Shown here in pieces: positions 15,829 through 25,380 of a stretch of 60,426 bases of DNA. Origin of the DNA: an uncultured Akkermansia sp. GTDB taxonomy: Bacteria; Verrucomicrobiota; Verrucomicrobiia; Verrucomicrobiales; Akkermansiaceae. The stretch lies in assembly GCA_900548895.1 (NCBI GenBank), contig URLZ01000010.1, positions 1 to 60,426 of the forward strand. The letters run 5' to 3'. The translations under genes and the position numbers were made by a program. The notes beneath the pieces are model-generated. The model was not told the origin of the DNA. It saw only the letters and a program-made list of their open reading frames with translations, and ran no database searches. How positions within the stretch are numbered: the first letter of the stretch is position 1; every line of letters starts with the position of its first letter.

Positions 15829-18800
15829 ATGTCACCATTCTTCATCAAACACCCCATCATCGCCGGTGTCATCGCCATTGTCACCACCCTGCTGGGCATC
15901 ATCTGCATGATGGGGCTGCCCATCTCGCAGTACCCGGATATTGCCCCCGTCACCATCCTGCTCAGCGCCAACTACCCCGGCGCCAACGCTCAGGAAGTGG
16001 CAGACTCCGTGGCCAACCCCGTCGAGCTCCAGCTCTCCGGCCTCGAGAACATGGACTACATGTGCTCCACCTCGTCGAACGACGGCTCGTGCACCATCGA
16101 CGTCATCTTCTCGCCGGGAACTGATGCCAACACCGACCAGCAGCTCACCAACATGCGCTACCAGCAGGCCAACGCGCAGCTGCCCAGCGAAGTGACCAGC
16201 ATGGGCGTGACGATCGAGCAGTCCTCCGGTCTGCCCATCATGCTCTACGCACTCGACTCGCCCGACAACTTCTTTGACCCGATCGACCTGACGGGCTACG
16301 CCTACATCAACCTGGTGGACCCCATCAAGCGAACCGAAGGCGTGGGTGACGTCATGGTCTTCGGCGGACGCTACGCCGTGCGCATTTGGCTGGACACGCG
16401 CAAAATGGCCCAAAAGGGCATCACCGTCTCACAAGTCTACTCTGCCGTCAGCAGCCAGAATACCATTAACCCGGGCGGCGCCGTCGGTGCCGAACCCATG
16501 CCCGACGGTCAGGAGTTCACCTACACCATCCGCAACAAGGGCCGTCTCGGCTCCATCGACGAGTTCAAGGACATCATCGTCATGCGCAGCGGCACGCAAG
16601 CCGTCAAACTCGGCGACATTGCCACCATCGAGCTCGGCTCACAATCCTACTCGCTCTCCGGCCGCATCAACGGCCGACCGGCCACCGCCATGGCCATTTA
16701 CCAGAGCGCGGACGCCAACGCCATTGCCACGGCAGACCGACTCCGCGAACTCTTCAAGCAGAAAGAAGCCGTACTCCCCGAAGGCATGCGCGGCTTCGTC
16801 TCACTGGACACCACGACGACCGTTCGAGACTCCATCGATGAAATCAAGCAAACGCTCATTGAAGCGCTCGTGCTCGTTGCCATCGTCGTCTTCGTCTTCC
16901 TGCAGGGCTTCCGCTCCACCCTCATTCCGCTCATCGCCGTTCCCGTCTCACTGGTAACGACCTTCTGCTTCTTCCCCATCCTGGGCTTCTCGCTCAACAC
17001 CATCTGCCTCCTGGGCATGGTGCTGGCCATCGGCCTCGTGGTCGACGACGCCATCGTCGTGGTGGAAGCCGTTGAATCGCACATGGAGCGCGGCATGACC
17101 CCGAGGCAGGCCACCTTCGCAGCCATGAAAGAAGTGAGCGGCCCCGTTATCGCCATCGCCCTCGTGCTGGCAGCCGTCTTTCTGCCCTCCGTGCTGCTGC
17201 CGGGCATCACCGGCACGCTCTTCCAGCAGTTCGCCGTCACGATTGCCGTCTCGATGCTCATCTCGGCCTTCAACGCCCTGACGCTCTCACCGGCACTCTG
17301 CGCGCTCATGCTCAAGCCGAAGGCTGAACACGAATCGCTCTTCACACCCTTTTATAAACTCTTCAACCGCTGCTATGACTGGGTGTCGCACAAGTTTGCC
17401 GCCGTCTGCGGCTTCCTCTGCCGCCGACTCTGGATCTCCATGCCGCTGCTGCTGGTGCTCATCCTCTGCATCATCCCCGCCTCCCAGAAGGTGCGCAGCG
17501 GCTTCCTTCCCAATGAGGACCAGAGCTTCCTCATCTGCGGCGTCATCATGAAGCCCGGTGTCTCGCTTCAGCGCCTCAACGAGCAGACGCAAATCGTTGA
17601 AAAGACCCTCATGGCTGACCCGGCGGCCGACGTCGTCACCTCCATCGTCGGCATGAACCTCGTCATCAGCGTGCAGACCACGAACGCCATCACCTACTTC
17701 ATCACCCTCAAGCCCTTCAAGGATCGTCCCGCCATGGAGAACGGCAAGCTGCCGACGGCCGACGACGTGCAGGAGCGCCTGACCAAGGCCCTCTCGATGT
17801 GCGGCGTTGACGGCTACAGCTTCGTCGTCGGCCCGCCGGCCATTCCCGGCGTCGGCACCGGCAACGACATCGCCTTCATTCTGCAGGACACCGCCGGCCA
17901 AGGCGTGCAGACCCTCTATCAGGAGGTGAAGAAACTCGAAGCAGCCCTTCAGCAGGACCCGGCCATCGGCAGCGCCACGGACATGATGCTGCCGCAGGTG
18001 CCGCAGAAGGGCCTCTCCATTGATGTGGACAAGTGCTTGGCTCAGGGCGTCGACTACTCGGCCGCCAACAGTCTGCTGCAGTGCTTCAACGGCTCTTCCT
18101 TCGTCAACTACTACACCGAGTTCGGCCAGCAGTGGCAGGTCTACCTTCAGGCAGACGGCCGCAGCCGCGTCAACACCGACCAGATCGCCAACTTCTACGT
18201 GGCGAACAGCAAGGGCGAATCCGTGCCTCTGAGCGCGCTCGTCACCATCAAGGACATCGCGGACACCGAGTTCGTCTACCACAACCAGGCCTACAACGCG
18301 GCTAAAATCAGCATCATGCCGGCCGAGGGCCACTCCAGCGCCCAGGCCATGGCCGCCGCAGAGCGCATCTTCCGCGAAACCTGCGACCTCAACAAGTTCG
18401 ACTTCGGCTACGCTGACATGAGCTTCCAAGAGAAAAAAGTGCAGGACGGTCTCGGCCTTGGCACCATCTTCACGCTCTCGGGCGTCTTCGCCTTCCTCAT
18501 CATGGCGGCCCTGTACGAGAAGTGGACGCTTCCGCTCTCCATCTTCCTGACCGTCCCGATCGCCGTGCTCGGCGCCTTCCTCGGCCTCTGGGGATACGAC
18601 CTTGAACTCAACCTCTACGCGCAGATCGGCCTCGTCATGCTCGTCGGCCTCGCGGCCAAGAACGCCATTCTGATCGTGGAGTTCGCCGTGTTGCAGATGG
18701 AGCGCGGCATGGGCGTCGTCGAAGCCGCCGTGGAGGCCGCCCGCATGCGTCTGCGCCCGATTCTCATGACCTCCTTCGCCTTCATCCTCGGCTGCGTGCC

Positions 18801-19092
18801 GCTGCTGACGGCTGAGGGCTCGGGAGCTCTGGCGCGCAATGCCATCGGCGTGGTCGTCGTCATCGGCATGACAATTGCCACGGCGCTGGGCGTCTTCTTC
18901 ATCCCCTGCTCCTTCGTCTTCATCATGAAACTCTTCCGCACCAAGGTCATCAAGGCGCAGCACGGTGACGACCCCGATGAGGTCTACGCCTACGCTCAGC
19001 TGGCCGCCGAGGAGGCCAAGGGCGAAGCCATGATCGAAGCCCGCGAGGAGGGCGAAGCCGGCGAGGGCGCGGCCCCGGTGGCGAAAGCCTGA
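15829..19092 (+). CDS. RND multidrug efflux pump, inner-membrane transporter (HAE1/AcrB type)
   Basis: The 1087-aa protein has the 12-TM, two-porter-domain layout of AcrB/MexB. It begins SPFFIKHPIIAGVIAIV. TM4 carries LVVDDAIVVVEAVE with the two proton-relay Asp residues, and TM10 carries GLAAKNAILIVEFA with the relay Lys. It expels hydrophobic compounds using the proton gradient, with the adaptor encoded 45 nt upstream. No TolC-like outer-membrane factor is in the window. The last 50 residues form an acidic cytoplasmic tail. A strong terminator follows. Confidence 0.95.
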   Translation: MSPFFIKHPIIAGVIAIVTTLLGIICMMGLPISQYPDIAPVTILLSANYPGANAQEVADSVANPVELQLSGLENMDYMCSTSSNDGSCTIDVIFSPGTDANTDQQLTNMRYQQANAQLPSEVTSMGVTIEQSSGLPIMLYALDSPDNFFDPIDLTGYAYINLVDPIKRTEGVGDVMVFGGRYAVRIWLDTRKMAQKGITVSQVYSAVSSQNTINPGGAVGAEPMPDGQEFTYTIRNKGRLGSIDEFKDIIVMRSGTQAVKLGDIATIELGSQSYSLSGRINGRPATAMAIYQSADANAIATADRLRELFKQKEAVLPEGMRGFVSLDTTTTVRDSIDEIKQTLIEALVLVAIVVFVFLQGFRSTLIPLIAVPVSLVTTFCFFPILGFSLNTICLLGMVLAIGLVVDDAIVVVEAVESHMERGMTPRQATFAAMKEVSGPVIAIALVLAAVFLPSVLLPGITGTLFQQFAVTIAVSMLISAFNALTLSPALCALMLKPKAEHESLFTPFYKLFNRCYDWVSHKFAAVCGFLCRRLWISMPLLLVLILCIIPASQKVRSGFLPNEDQSFLICGVIMKPGVSLQRLNEQTQIVEKTLMADPAADVVTSIVGMNLVISVQTTNAITYFITLKPFKDRPAMENGKLPTADDVQERLTKALSMCGVDGYSFVVGPPAIPGVGTGNDIAFILQDTAGQGVQTLYQEVKKLEAALQQDPAIGSATDMMLPQVPQKGLSIDVDKCLAQGVDYSAANSLLQCFNGSSFVNYYTEFGQQWQVYLQADGRSRVNTDQIANFYVANSKGESVPLSALVTIKDIADTEFVYHNQAYNAAKISIMPAEGHSSAQAMAAAERIFRETCDLNKFDFGYADMSFQEKKVQDGLGLGTIFTLSGVFAFLIMAALYEKWTLPLSIFLTVPIAVLGAFLGLWGYDLELNLYAQIGLVMLVGLAAKNAILIVEFAVLQMERGMGVVEAAVEAARMRLRPILMTSFAFILGCVPLLTAEGSGALARNAIGVVVVIGMTIATALGVFFIPCSFVFIMKLFRTKVIKAQHGDDPDEVYAYAQLAAEEAKGEAMIEAREEGEAGEGAAPVAKA

Positions 19093-19136
19093 GCCGAGAA
19101 GGGCTGAATCAACCTCATCCTGACTCAACATCACTC

Positions 19137-19171
19137 ACCGGCGCGGATGGCCTCCATCCGCGCCGGTTCTT
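19137..19171 (+). terminator. intrinsic terminator after the RND pump gene
   Basis: A perfect 14-bp stem ACCGGCGCGGATGG / CCATCCGCGCCGGT with a 3-nt loop, then TTCTTTG. The U-tract is short, but the stem is very strong. Confidence 0.85.
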
Positions 19172-19379
19172 TGTGCGCTCCTTGTCGGTTCCCTGTTCGG
19201 CCTCCCTCCCCGCCGCATTGTCGGCAGGCCTCCGCCCCGCCGTCCGCACTTCCCGCCCCGCCGCAGGGCAGCCTCGAGGGTGCGAAGCGGGGCTCTCTCG
19301 ACGGGGAAGCGCGGCACGGCGGAGCCGGCGACTCAGCGATCAAAGGCCCCCCTTTTTTGCGCGCGAAGCCAAATGGGAC

Positions 19380-19408
19380 TTGCTAATCACTGCGGATTCT
19401 GCTATCAT
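19380..19408 (+). promoter_or_regulatory. promoter of carA
   Basis: TTGCTA (19380-19385), 17-bp spacer ending in CTGC (extended -10), TATCAT (19403-19408). The leader would be about 12 nt, containing AAGGA before the ATG at 19427. About 200 nt of featureless sequence lies between this and the preceding terminator. Confidence 0.75.
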
Positions 19409-19426
19409 CCCACGGCTTAACAAGGA

Positions 19427-20587
19427 ATGAAAGCAATACTAGCACTAGAAGACGGAACGATATTCGAAGGCATCTCCTTCGGCGCCACGGGCACCGTGAC
19501 CGGTGAGGCGTGCTTCAACACCTCCATGACCGGTTATCAGGAGGTGCTGACGGATCCCTCCTACCGCGGCCAGATTGTGACGATGACCTACCCGCTCATC
19601 GGCAATTACGGCGTCTGCGAAGAGGACAATGAGAGCGAGCACCCCCAGGTGCGCGGTTTCGCCATTGCAGAGCTGGCGCGCCTTCACTCCAACTGGCGTG
19701 CTCAGGAGTCTCTGGAGGACTGGATGAAGAGCTACGGCATCCCCGGCATCGAGGGAATCGACACGCGCAAGCTCACCAAGCTGCTGCGCACGGCGGGCGC
19801 TCAGCGCGCCTGCCTCACCACCGAGCTGAGCGCCGACGAGGCCGTCGAAAAGGCTCGCAACTCAGCCCCCATGAGCGGCTCGGACTTCGTCACGGAGGTC
19901 TCGACGCCCAAGACCTATCACTGGGAAGGCGAATCTCGCGACTGGAAGCTGCCGAACAAGACAGCCGGCGACCTGAGCACCTATGCCGAGTTGCCGCCCG
20001 TGCAGTACAAGATCGTCGCCTATGACTTCGGCATCAAGCGCAACATCCTGCGCTGCCTGCGCCGCGACGGCTTCGACGTCACGGTCGTCAATGCCGCGAC
20101 CTCGGCCGACGAAGTTCTCGCCCTGAATCCCGACGGCATCTTCCTCTCCAACGGCCCGGGCGATCCCTCGGCTCTGCCCCACATCCACGAGCAACTCCGC
20201 CGACTGCTCGGCAAGCTGCCCATCTTCGGCATCTGCCTCGGCCACCAGCTGCTCGGGCACGCCTTCGGCGGCAAAACATTCAAGCTCAAGTTCGGCCACC
20301 GCGGCGGCAACCAGCCCGTCAAGGATCTGCGCACCGGCAAAGTTGCCATCACCTCGCAGAACCACGGCTTCGCGGTTGACCCCGACAGCCTGCCGGACGA
20401 CGTCGAGGTGACGCACATCAACCTCAATGACGGAACGGTCGAAGGCCTGCGCCACAAGAAGATGCCCATCTTCTGCGTACAGTATCACCCCGAGGCGGCC
20501 CCGGGCCCCAAGGATGCCACCTACTTCTTCGGTGAGTTCATCGACCTCATCCGTGACTTCAAAGCCGGCAAATACTCACACAACTGA
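19427..20587 (+). CDS. carA: carbamoyl-phosphate synthase small subunit
   Basis: CarA hydrolyses glutamine and channels ammonia to CarB for arginine and pyrimidine synthesis. The 386-aa length is typical. The N-terminal domain has EDGTIFEG and NTSMTGYQEVLTDPSY. The C-terminal class I amidotransferase has SNGPGDP, the nucleophile Cys in GICLGHQL, and the catalytic His/Glu in QYHPEAAPGP. carB is not in the window, so the subunits are unlinked or separated here. purA follows after 39 nt and may be co-transcribed. Confidence 0.97.
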   Translation: MKAILALEDGTIFEGISFGATGTVTGEACFNTSMTGYQEVLTDPSYRGQIVTMTYPLIGNYGVCEEDNESEHPQVRGFAIAELARLHSNWRAQESLEDWMKSYGIPGIEGIDTRKLTKLLRTAGAQRACLTTELSADEAVEKARNSAPMSGSDFVTEVSTPKTYHWEGESRDWKLPNKTAGDLSTYAELPPVQYKIVAYDFGIKRNILRCLRRDGFDVTVVNAATSADEVLALNPDGIFLSNGPGDPSALPHIHEQLRRLLGKLPIFGICLGHQLLGHAFGGKTFKLKFGHRGGNQPVKDLRTGKVAITSQNHGFAVDPDSLPDDVEVTHINLNDGTVEGLRHKKMPIFCVQYHPEAAPGPKDATYFFGEFIDLIRDFKAGKYSHN

Positions 20588-20626
20588 CAACGGCCGGAGC
20601 AACCAACGCAAACTCATTTCTGACAC

Positions 20627-21904
20627 ATGAACACACTCGTCATCGGCTCCCAGTGGGGAGATGAAGGCAAAGGCAAGGTGATTGACTTTCTGACCGTCAC
20701 GGCAGACTACGTCGTGCGCAGCCAGGGCGGCAGCAATGCCGGCCACACAGTCATCGCCGACGGTAAAAAGTACGTTCTGCACCTCGTGCCCTCCGGCATC
20801 CTCTGGCCGGGCAAGGTCAACGTCATCGGCAACGGCGTCGTCATCAACCCGACCTCGCTCGTTGAGGAAATGACCTACCTGCGCGAGCTCGGCGTCTCCA
20901 TCACGCCGGAGAACCTGCGCATTTCGGATCGCGCCCACGTCGTGCTGCCCATCCACAAGGAGATCGACGCCGCACAGGAGGAGGCCCTCGGCGACCAGAA
21001 GATCGGCACGACGAAGCAGGGCATCGGCCCGACCTACGCCGACAAGGCCCGCCGCATCGGCATCCGCATGGTGGATTTCATCGATCCCGACCGCCTCAAG
21101 CGCGTGCTGGAGGCCCGCATCAAGACGGCCAACGAAGAGCTCGTGCGCCTCGGCTGGCCGGCTGCTGATCCGAATGTGACGCTCAAGGCCGTCATGGAGG
21201 CGGCGGACGTGCTGCGCCCGCACATCTGCAACACCATTCCGGTGCTCAACGCCGCCGTCAAGGCCGGCAAAAACATCCTCTTCGAAGGGGCTCAGGGCGC
21301 GATGCTCGACATCGACTTCGGCACCTATCCTTTCGTCACCAGCTCGAACACCAGCGCCGGCGGCTGCTGCACCGGCAGCGGTGTGCCCCCGACCCGCATC
21401 AACCACGTCATCGGCGTCTGCAAGGCCTACACCACGCGCGTCGGTGCCGGGCCCTTCGTGACGGAGAACGACGAAGTGGCTGATTACCTGCACGGGCTCG
21501 GCCGCGAGTTCGGCGCCACGACGGGCCGCCCGCGCCGCTGCGGCTGGGCCGACGGCGTCGTGCTGCGCTACTCATCCATGTTCAACGGCTTTGATGAGAT
21601 GGCCATGACCAACCTCGACGGCCTTGATCAGATGGACACCGTCAAGATCTGCACGGCCTACAAGCTGGGCGATGAGCTGCTGGACGTTCCGCCCGCCCTC
21701 GTCGAGGACTGGGAGCGCTGCGAGCCCGTCTACGAGGAGCTCCCCGGCTGGAAGCAGGACATCACGGGCTGCACCTCTTGGGAGCAGCTTCCGGAGAACT
21801 GCAAGGCCTACGTCAAGCGCTTCGGCGAAGTCATCGGCTGCCCCGTGGGCTCCGTCGGCGTGGGTCCCGACCGCGAGCAGACCATCACGGTGCCGCGCGA
21901 CTGA
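20627..21904 (+). CDS. purA: adenylosuccinate synthetase
   Basis: PurA joins IMP and aspartate with GTP to make adenylosuccinate, the first committed step to AMP. The 425-aa protein has the N-terminal P-loop GSQWGDEGKGK and GGSNAGHT. Central motifs include the IMP-binding TTKQGIGPTY and FEGAQGAMLDIDFGTYPFVTSSN. The C-terminal part contains GRPRRCGWAD. All are intact and the length is normal. A strong terminator follows the gene. Confidence 0.97.
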   Translation: MNTLVIGSQWGDEGKGKVIDFLTVTADYVVRSQGGSNAGHTVIADGKKYVLHLVPSGILWPGKVNVIGNGVVINPTSLVEEMTYLRELGVSITPENLRISDRAHVVLPIHKEIDAAQEEALGDQKIGTTKQGIGPTYADKARRIGIRMVDFIDPDRLKRVLEARIKTANEELVRLGWPAADPNVTLKAVMEAADVLRPHICNTIPVLNAAVKAGKNILFEGAQGAMLDIDFGTYPFVTSSNTSAGGCCTGSGVPPTRINHVIGVCKAYTTRVGAGPFVTENDEVADYLHGLGREFGATTGRPRRCGWADGVVLRYSSMFNGFDEMAMTNLDGLDQMDTVKICTAYKLGDELLDVPPALVEDWERCEPVYEELPGWKQDITGCTSWEQLPENCKAYVKRFGEVIGCPVGSVGVGPDREQTITVPRD

Positions 21905-21996
21905 TTCGTTCCGGTGCCCGATCGGTGCCACATGACTGATCGACGCCGAGCGGCCTCGCTTCGACGGCGATAGCCCCGACAACCCCGTTTCACACC

Positions 21997-22027
21997 CCCC
22001 GGGAGCCCAGCCTCCCGGGGTTTTTTT
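21997..22027 (+). terminator. intrinsic terminator after purA
   Basis: A 9-bp stem CCCCGGGAG / CTCCCGGGG with a 6-nt loop, followed by seven T. Confidence 0.93.
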
Positions 22028-22069
22028 CTCGGCTTCGAAAGGCGGCCGGGGAAAGCTCTCAGAGACTTG

Positions 22070-22097
22070 TTGACAGCCGAGCCGAAGCGCGTATAAT
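22070..22097 (+). promoter_or_regulatory. promoter of the first ankyrin gene
   Basis: TTGACA (22070-22075), 16-bp spacer, perfect TATAAT (22092-22097). An ATG overlapping the last bases of the -10 (22096) cannot be the start, which helps to place the start at 22159. Confidence 0.8.
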
Positions 22098-22158
22098 GAA
22101 GCTTGCGATCGCGCAGCGGCATCACTTCATCCACCCACTCCCTTCCCCGCTTCTCCCC

Positions 22159-23985
22159 ATGAAGACACGTTTCCTCTACGACCTCACCCTCAGCGGCAGC
22201 TCTCTGCTGCTCCTCCTGATGGCCCCTCCCTGTGCCGCAGCTGACGACAGCGACAAGGAGCCCCAAGCCGCTGGCGACATGACCGAGCATCAGGGCCAGC
22301 GTGTCATCTCCACCCAAGAGGCCCTTGAAAGCGGCGACATCCCCGCGTGGCTGGTTGATGACACGCCGCCCCTGCAAGAGGCCGTGGAAGCCGGCGACAT
22401 CATGCGGCTGAAGTCGCTACTGAAGCGGGTCTCCTCGCAAAACCCGACCACCGATGCCGGCTGCCCCCTGCTGCTTCTGGCCGCCGAGCGCGGGAAGATC
22501 GACGTCATCACCCTGCTGCTGGAGCACGGGGCCTCGCCGAACTATCCCGACCGCCTCAGCGGCATGACGCCCCTGCACGCCGCAGCGCTCTCCGGGCGCA
22601 CGGATGCCCTGCTGCTGCTCCTGCAGCGCGGAGCGAAGCCGGATGCTGCAAGCCGCAGCGGGGACACCCCGCTCCATGCAGCAGCGCGCGCCGGCGATGC
22701 CGCCGGCATTCAGGCTCTTCTCAACGCCGGCAGCTCAGTTGATGCCGCCAACGAGCTCGGCCTGACACCTCTGCACCTCGCCGCCGCCGAGAACAGAAGC
22801 GTCGCGGCCCTCACCCTCATATCCCGCGGCGCCCGCGTCAACGCCGAAGACCACCGAGGCAACACGCCGCTGCACCTCGCCGCCGCTGCCGGCAGCACGC
22901 AAACGCTCAGCGTGCTGCTGGAGAGCGGAGCCGAGCCCGATGAGCCCAACGCCGCCGGTCTCACCCCGCTTCACCTCGCGGCAGCCGCCGGAGATGATCA
23001 AGCTCTCACCACGCTGCTCAACCGCAAGGCTAACGTCGCGGCGCGCAGTCGCGAAGGGGCGACGCCGCTGCACCTCGCTGCGGGGAGTCAGAACGAGCGC
23101 TGCGTCGAGCTGCTGTTGCAGCGCGGCGCCGAAGTCAACGCGACCGGCACCCCCTCCCGCATGACGCCGCTGCACTGCGCTGCCACCGGCGGCAACGCAG
23201 CCATTGTGCGCCGGCTGGCCGAGAGTGGAGCCGACATCGCCGCGACCGATGCCGAGGGCTATACGCCTCTGCACTACGCCGCAGCCGCCGCGAACACGGA
23301 GACGCTGGCTACCCTGCTGGAGCTCGGGGCGGCTCCGGCGCCGCGCAGCCGCGGTGACATCACCCCCATGCACCTCGCCGCAGCCTCGGGAGATGATGAG
23401 GCCATCAACCTGCTGCTGGCCCGTGGCGCCGAGCCCAACGCCGCGGGACGCCACGGCGCGACCCCGCTGCACACGGCAGCAGCCAGCGGCGAAGATCGCG
23501 CCATGCGCAGCCTGCTCGCCGGCAAAGCCGGAGTTGAAGCCTACTGCTCAGGCGTGAGCATGCCCGAGCTCATCCCGTCGGAAGAGGGCGAGAGCCTCCT
23601 GCTGCTGCGCGATCTGGATGGGGAAACACCGCAGCTCAACGACAAGCGTCTCACCCCCCTGCACCTCGCCGCCCTCTACGACAACGAGAGCTGCCTGCGG
23701 CTGCTGCTGGAGCACGGCGCCAACGTAAACGCCGCCAGCGCGCACGGACTCACGGTCCTCCACGCCGCCGCCCTCAACGGCAACAGCAAGCTCGTCGCCC
23801 TGCTGCTGGAGCGCGGCGCGGATCCCCGAGCCCGCCTCTGCCGCCCCGGCAGTGCCCCCGGCCACGGCGAGACGCCGCTGGAGCTCGCGAAGCGGGACGG
23901 GCACGAGCAGTGCTGCCGCCTTCTCGAAGACGCCCTCCGGAAACAGGAGGCCGAAAGCGCCAAGCCACAAAGCCCCAAGCCCTAA
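22159..23985 (+). CDS. secreted ankyrin-repeat protein
   Basis: The 608-aa protein starts with a signal peptide (hydrophobic SGSSLLLLLMAPPCAAA) and is otherwise almost entirely ankyrin repeats of normal 33-residue spacing. About fourteen copies of the TPLHLAA...LLLxxGA pattern are visible, interrupted near residues 460-500 by a non-repeat stretch (SMPELIPSEEGESLLLL). Ankyrin repeats bind other proteins, so a periplasmic or exported binding role is likely, but the partner is unknown. The start was set downstream of the promoter (22070-22097). A second, unrelated-looking ankyrin protein lies at 41.8 kb. Confidence 0.88.
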   Translation: MKTRFLYDLTLSGSSLLLLLMAPPCAAADDSDKEPQAAGDMTEHQGQRVISTQEALESGDIPAWLVDDTPPLQEAVEAGDIMRLKSLLKRVSSQNPTTDAGCPLLLLAAERGKIDVITLLLEHGASPNYPDRLSGMTPLHAAALSGRTDALLLLLQRGAKPDAASRSGDTPLHAAARAGDAAGIQALLNAGSSVDAANELGLTPLHLAAAENRSVAALTLISRGARVNAEDHRGNTPLHLAAAAGSTQTLSVLLESGAEPDEPNAAGLTPLHLAAAAGDDQALTTLLNRKANVAARSREGATPLHLAAGSQNERCVELLLQRGAEVNATGTPSRMTPLHCAATGGNAAIVRRLAESGADIAATDAEGYTPLHYAAAAANTETLATLLELGAAPAPRSRGDITPMHLAAASGDDEAINLLLARGAEPNAAGRHGATPLHTAAASGEDRAMRSLLAGKAGVEAYCSGVSMPELIPSEEGESLLLLRDLDGETPQLNDKRLTPLHLAALYDNESCLRLLLEHGANVNAASAHGLTVLHAAALNGNSKLVALLLERGADPRARLCRPGSAPGHGETPLELAKRDGHEQCCRLLEDALRKQEAESAKPQSPKP

Positions 23986-24318
23986 ACGGCAGCGAAATCG
24001 GAATCATCCGACTTCCCCGCCGCCGAGACCGGAGGCTCTCTTTCGCAGCCTTGCGGCACAGCCGCGCACGCCCCACGCCTCAGCGCAGCGTCGCCACGCA
24101 GCCAGAGCCACACCGACACCGCACCGACGCAACACCGCTCCCATCCATCATCTCGAACGATCCCTGAGGCGCCGGGCACACAGGCCTGAAGCGCAGAGCT
24201 CACCGGCCCGGGGGCAGCTGACTGCGTCGGCGCCACACGGGGCAGCGCGGGGCGGTCCGAGGCCGCCGGAGTCGGCGGCACGCGGAGGCGGGCTGATGAG
24301 CGCGGACGCTCTTTTTGT
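23986..24318. other. intergenic stretch
   Basis: No supported gene. Weak inverted repeats occur, but none is followed by a T run, so no terminator is assigned. Confidence 0.4.
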
Positions 24319-24347
24319 TTGCCAAGCAGGGCCGGTCAGGGTAAAAT
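24319..24347 (+). promoter_or_regulatory. promoter giving a leaderless mRNA for the PpiC-type gene
   Basis: TTGCCA (24319-24324), 17-bp spacer, TAAAAT (24342-24347); the GTG at 24355 is 8 nt beyond the -10. The TTG of the -35 also opens the reading frame but is not a plausible start codon. Confidence 0.75.
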
Positions 24348-24354
24348 GGCGCGC

Positions 24355-25380
24355 GTGAGGCTCACATCGCTCCAGCTCTTCGCCGTCAAACTCGGCATCT
24401 TTTCGACCGTCCTCTTTTACCTCGCGATCGACCTCTGGGTCTGGCACGGCCCGGTCTGGAGCTACATCCACCGCGGGGCCGCCGAAAAAGACACGTCGAA
24501 TCTCGTGGCCTCCGTCTACGGGGAGGATCTCAGCAAGGCGCAGCTCGCCCGCCTCAGCCGCGAGTCCGACTGGCAGCGCGGCTTGGAGGAGCCCGATCCG
24601 AAGCGCCGCGGCACACACCTCATGGATCTCATCCGCCGCACGATGCTGCGCATCACCACGCGCTACAATGACCGCAACCTTCCCCTCTGCCGCCAGGAGG
24701 CCGAGGCCGAGGTGGCGCGGCTCGCCTCGCGCGCCGGCAGCGACGAGGCCTTCGAGAGCCAGCTCCGCACGCAGGGCTATACGCGAGAAAGTTTTACCGA
24801 CAAAGTGCAGTCTCAAATGCGCTCGCAAGCCCTGCTGGAGCGCGCGATTGAGCCCTACTGCGACGTCAGCGATGAGGCGGTGGACCTCCACTACGAACGC
24901 GTCTGCGAGAGCCTGCGCATCCCGGAACACCGTGCGCTGCGCCACCTCTTTCTCGAGCTCGACGGCCACGAACCAGCCGAGGTGAAGGCCCGGGCTGAGG
25001 CCCTGCTGGCCGAGCTGAAGGCCGGGGCGGACTTTGCCGAGCTGGCCCGCAGCCGCAGTGAAGACCAGCGCAGCGCCCCGAACGGCGGCGAGCTCGGCAT
25101 GGTCTACAACGACGGCAACAGCCCGCTTGCCGAGCTGCCGCTCTTCGGCGAACAGGCGATTCCGGCCGACACGCCCACCCTCGTCGAGAGCCGCTGGGGC
25201 TGGCACATTCTCGTGGCCGGCCCCCTCATTCCCTCGCGCATCCCCACGGCGGACGAGTGCCGCGAGAGCCTGCGCAGCGCCATCCGCAGCGCCCAGCGCG
25301 AGATTGCGGTGGACGCCTACTTCGACGCCGCGCTCGATGAAGCCCGACACAAAAAACGCATTCGCATCTATGCCCAGTGA
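24355..25380 (+). CDS. membrane-anchored PpiC/SurA-type peptidyl-prolyl isomerase
   Basis: The 341-aa protein has one N-terminal membrane helix (LFAVKLGIFSTVLFYLAIDLW) followed by a periplasmic part. Residues about 70-180 form a SurA-N-like chaperone helix bundle. A parvulin domain follows with RHLFLEL, ADFAELARSRSED, GGELGMV and ESRWGWHILVAG. It probably helps outer-membrane or periplasmic protein folding. GTG 24355 is the likely start because a promoter covers the upstream in-frame codons; ATG 24346 lies within the -10. Its end overlaps aroA by 11 nt. Confidence 0.82.
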   Translation: MRLTSLQLFAVKLGIFSTVLFYLAIDLWVWHGPVWSYIHRGAAEKDTSNLVASVYGEDLSKAQLARLSRESDWQRGLEEPDPKRRGTHLMDLIRRTMLRITTRYNDRNLPLCRQEAEAEVARLASRAGSDEAFESQLRTQGYTRESFTDKVQSQMRSQALLERAIEPYCDVSDEAVDLHYERVCESLRIPEHRALRHLFLELDGHEPAEVKARAEALLAELKAGADFAELARSRSEDQRSAPNGGELGMVYNDGNSPLAELPLFGEQAIPADTPTLVESRWGWHILVAGPLIPSRIPTADECRESLRSAIRSAQREIAVDAYFDAALDEARHKKRIRIYAQ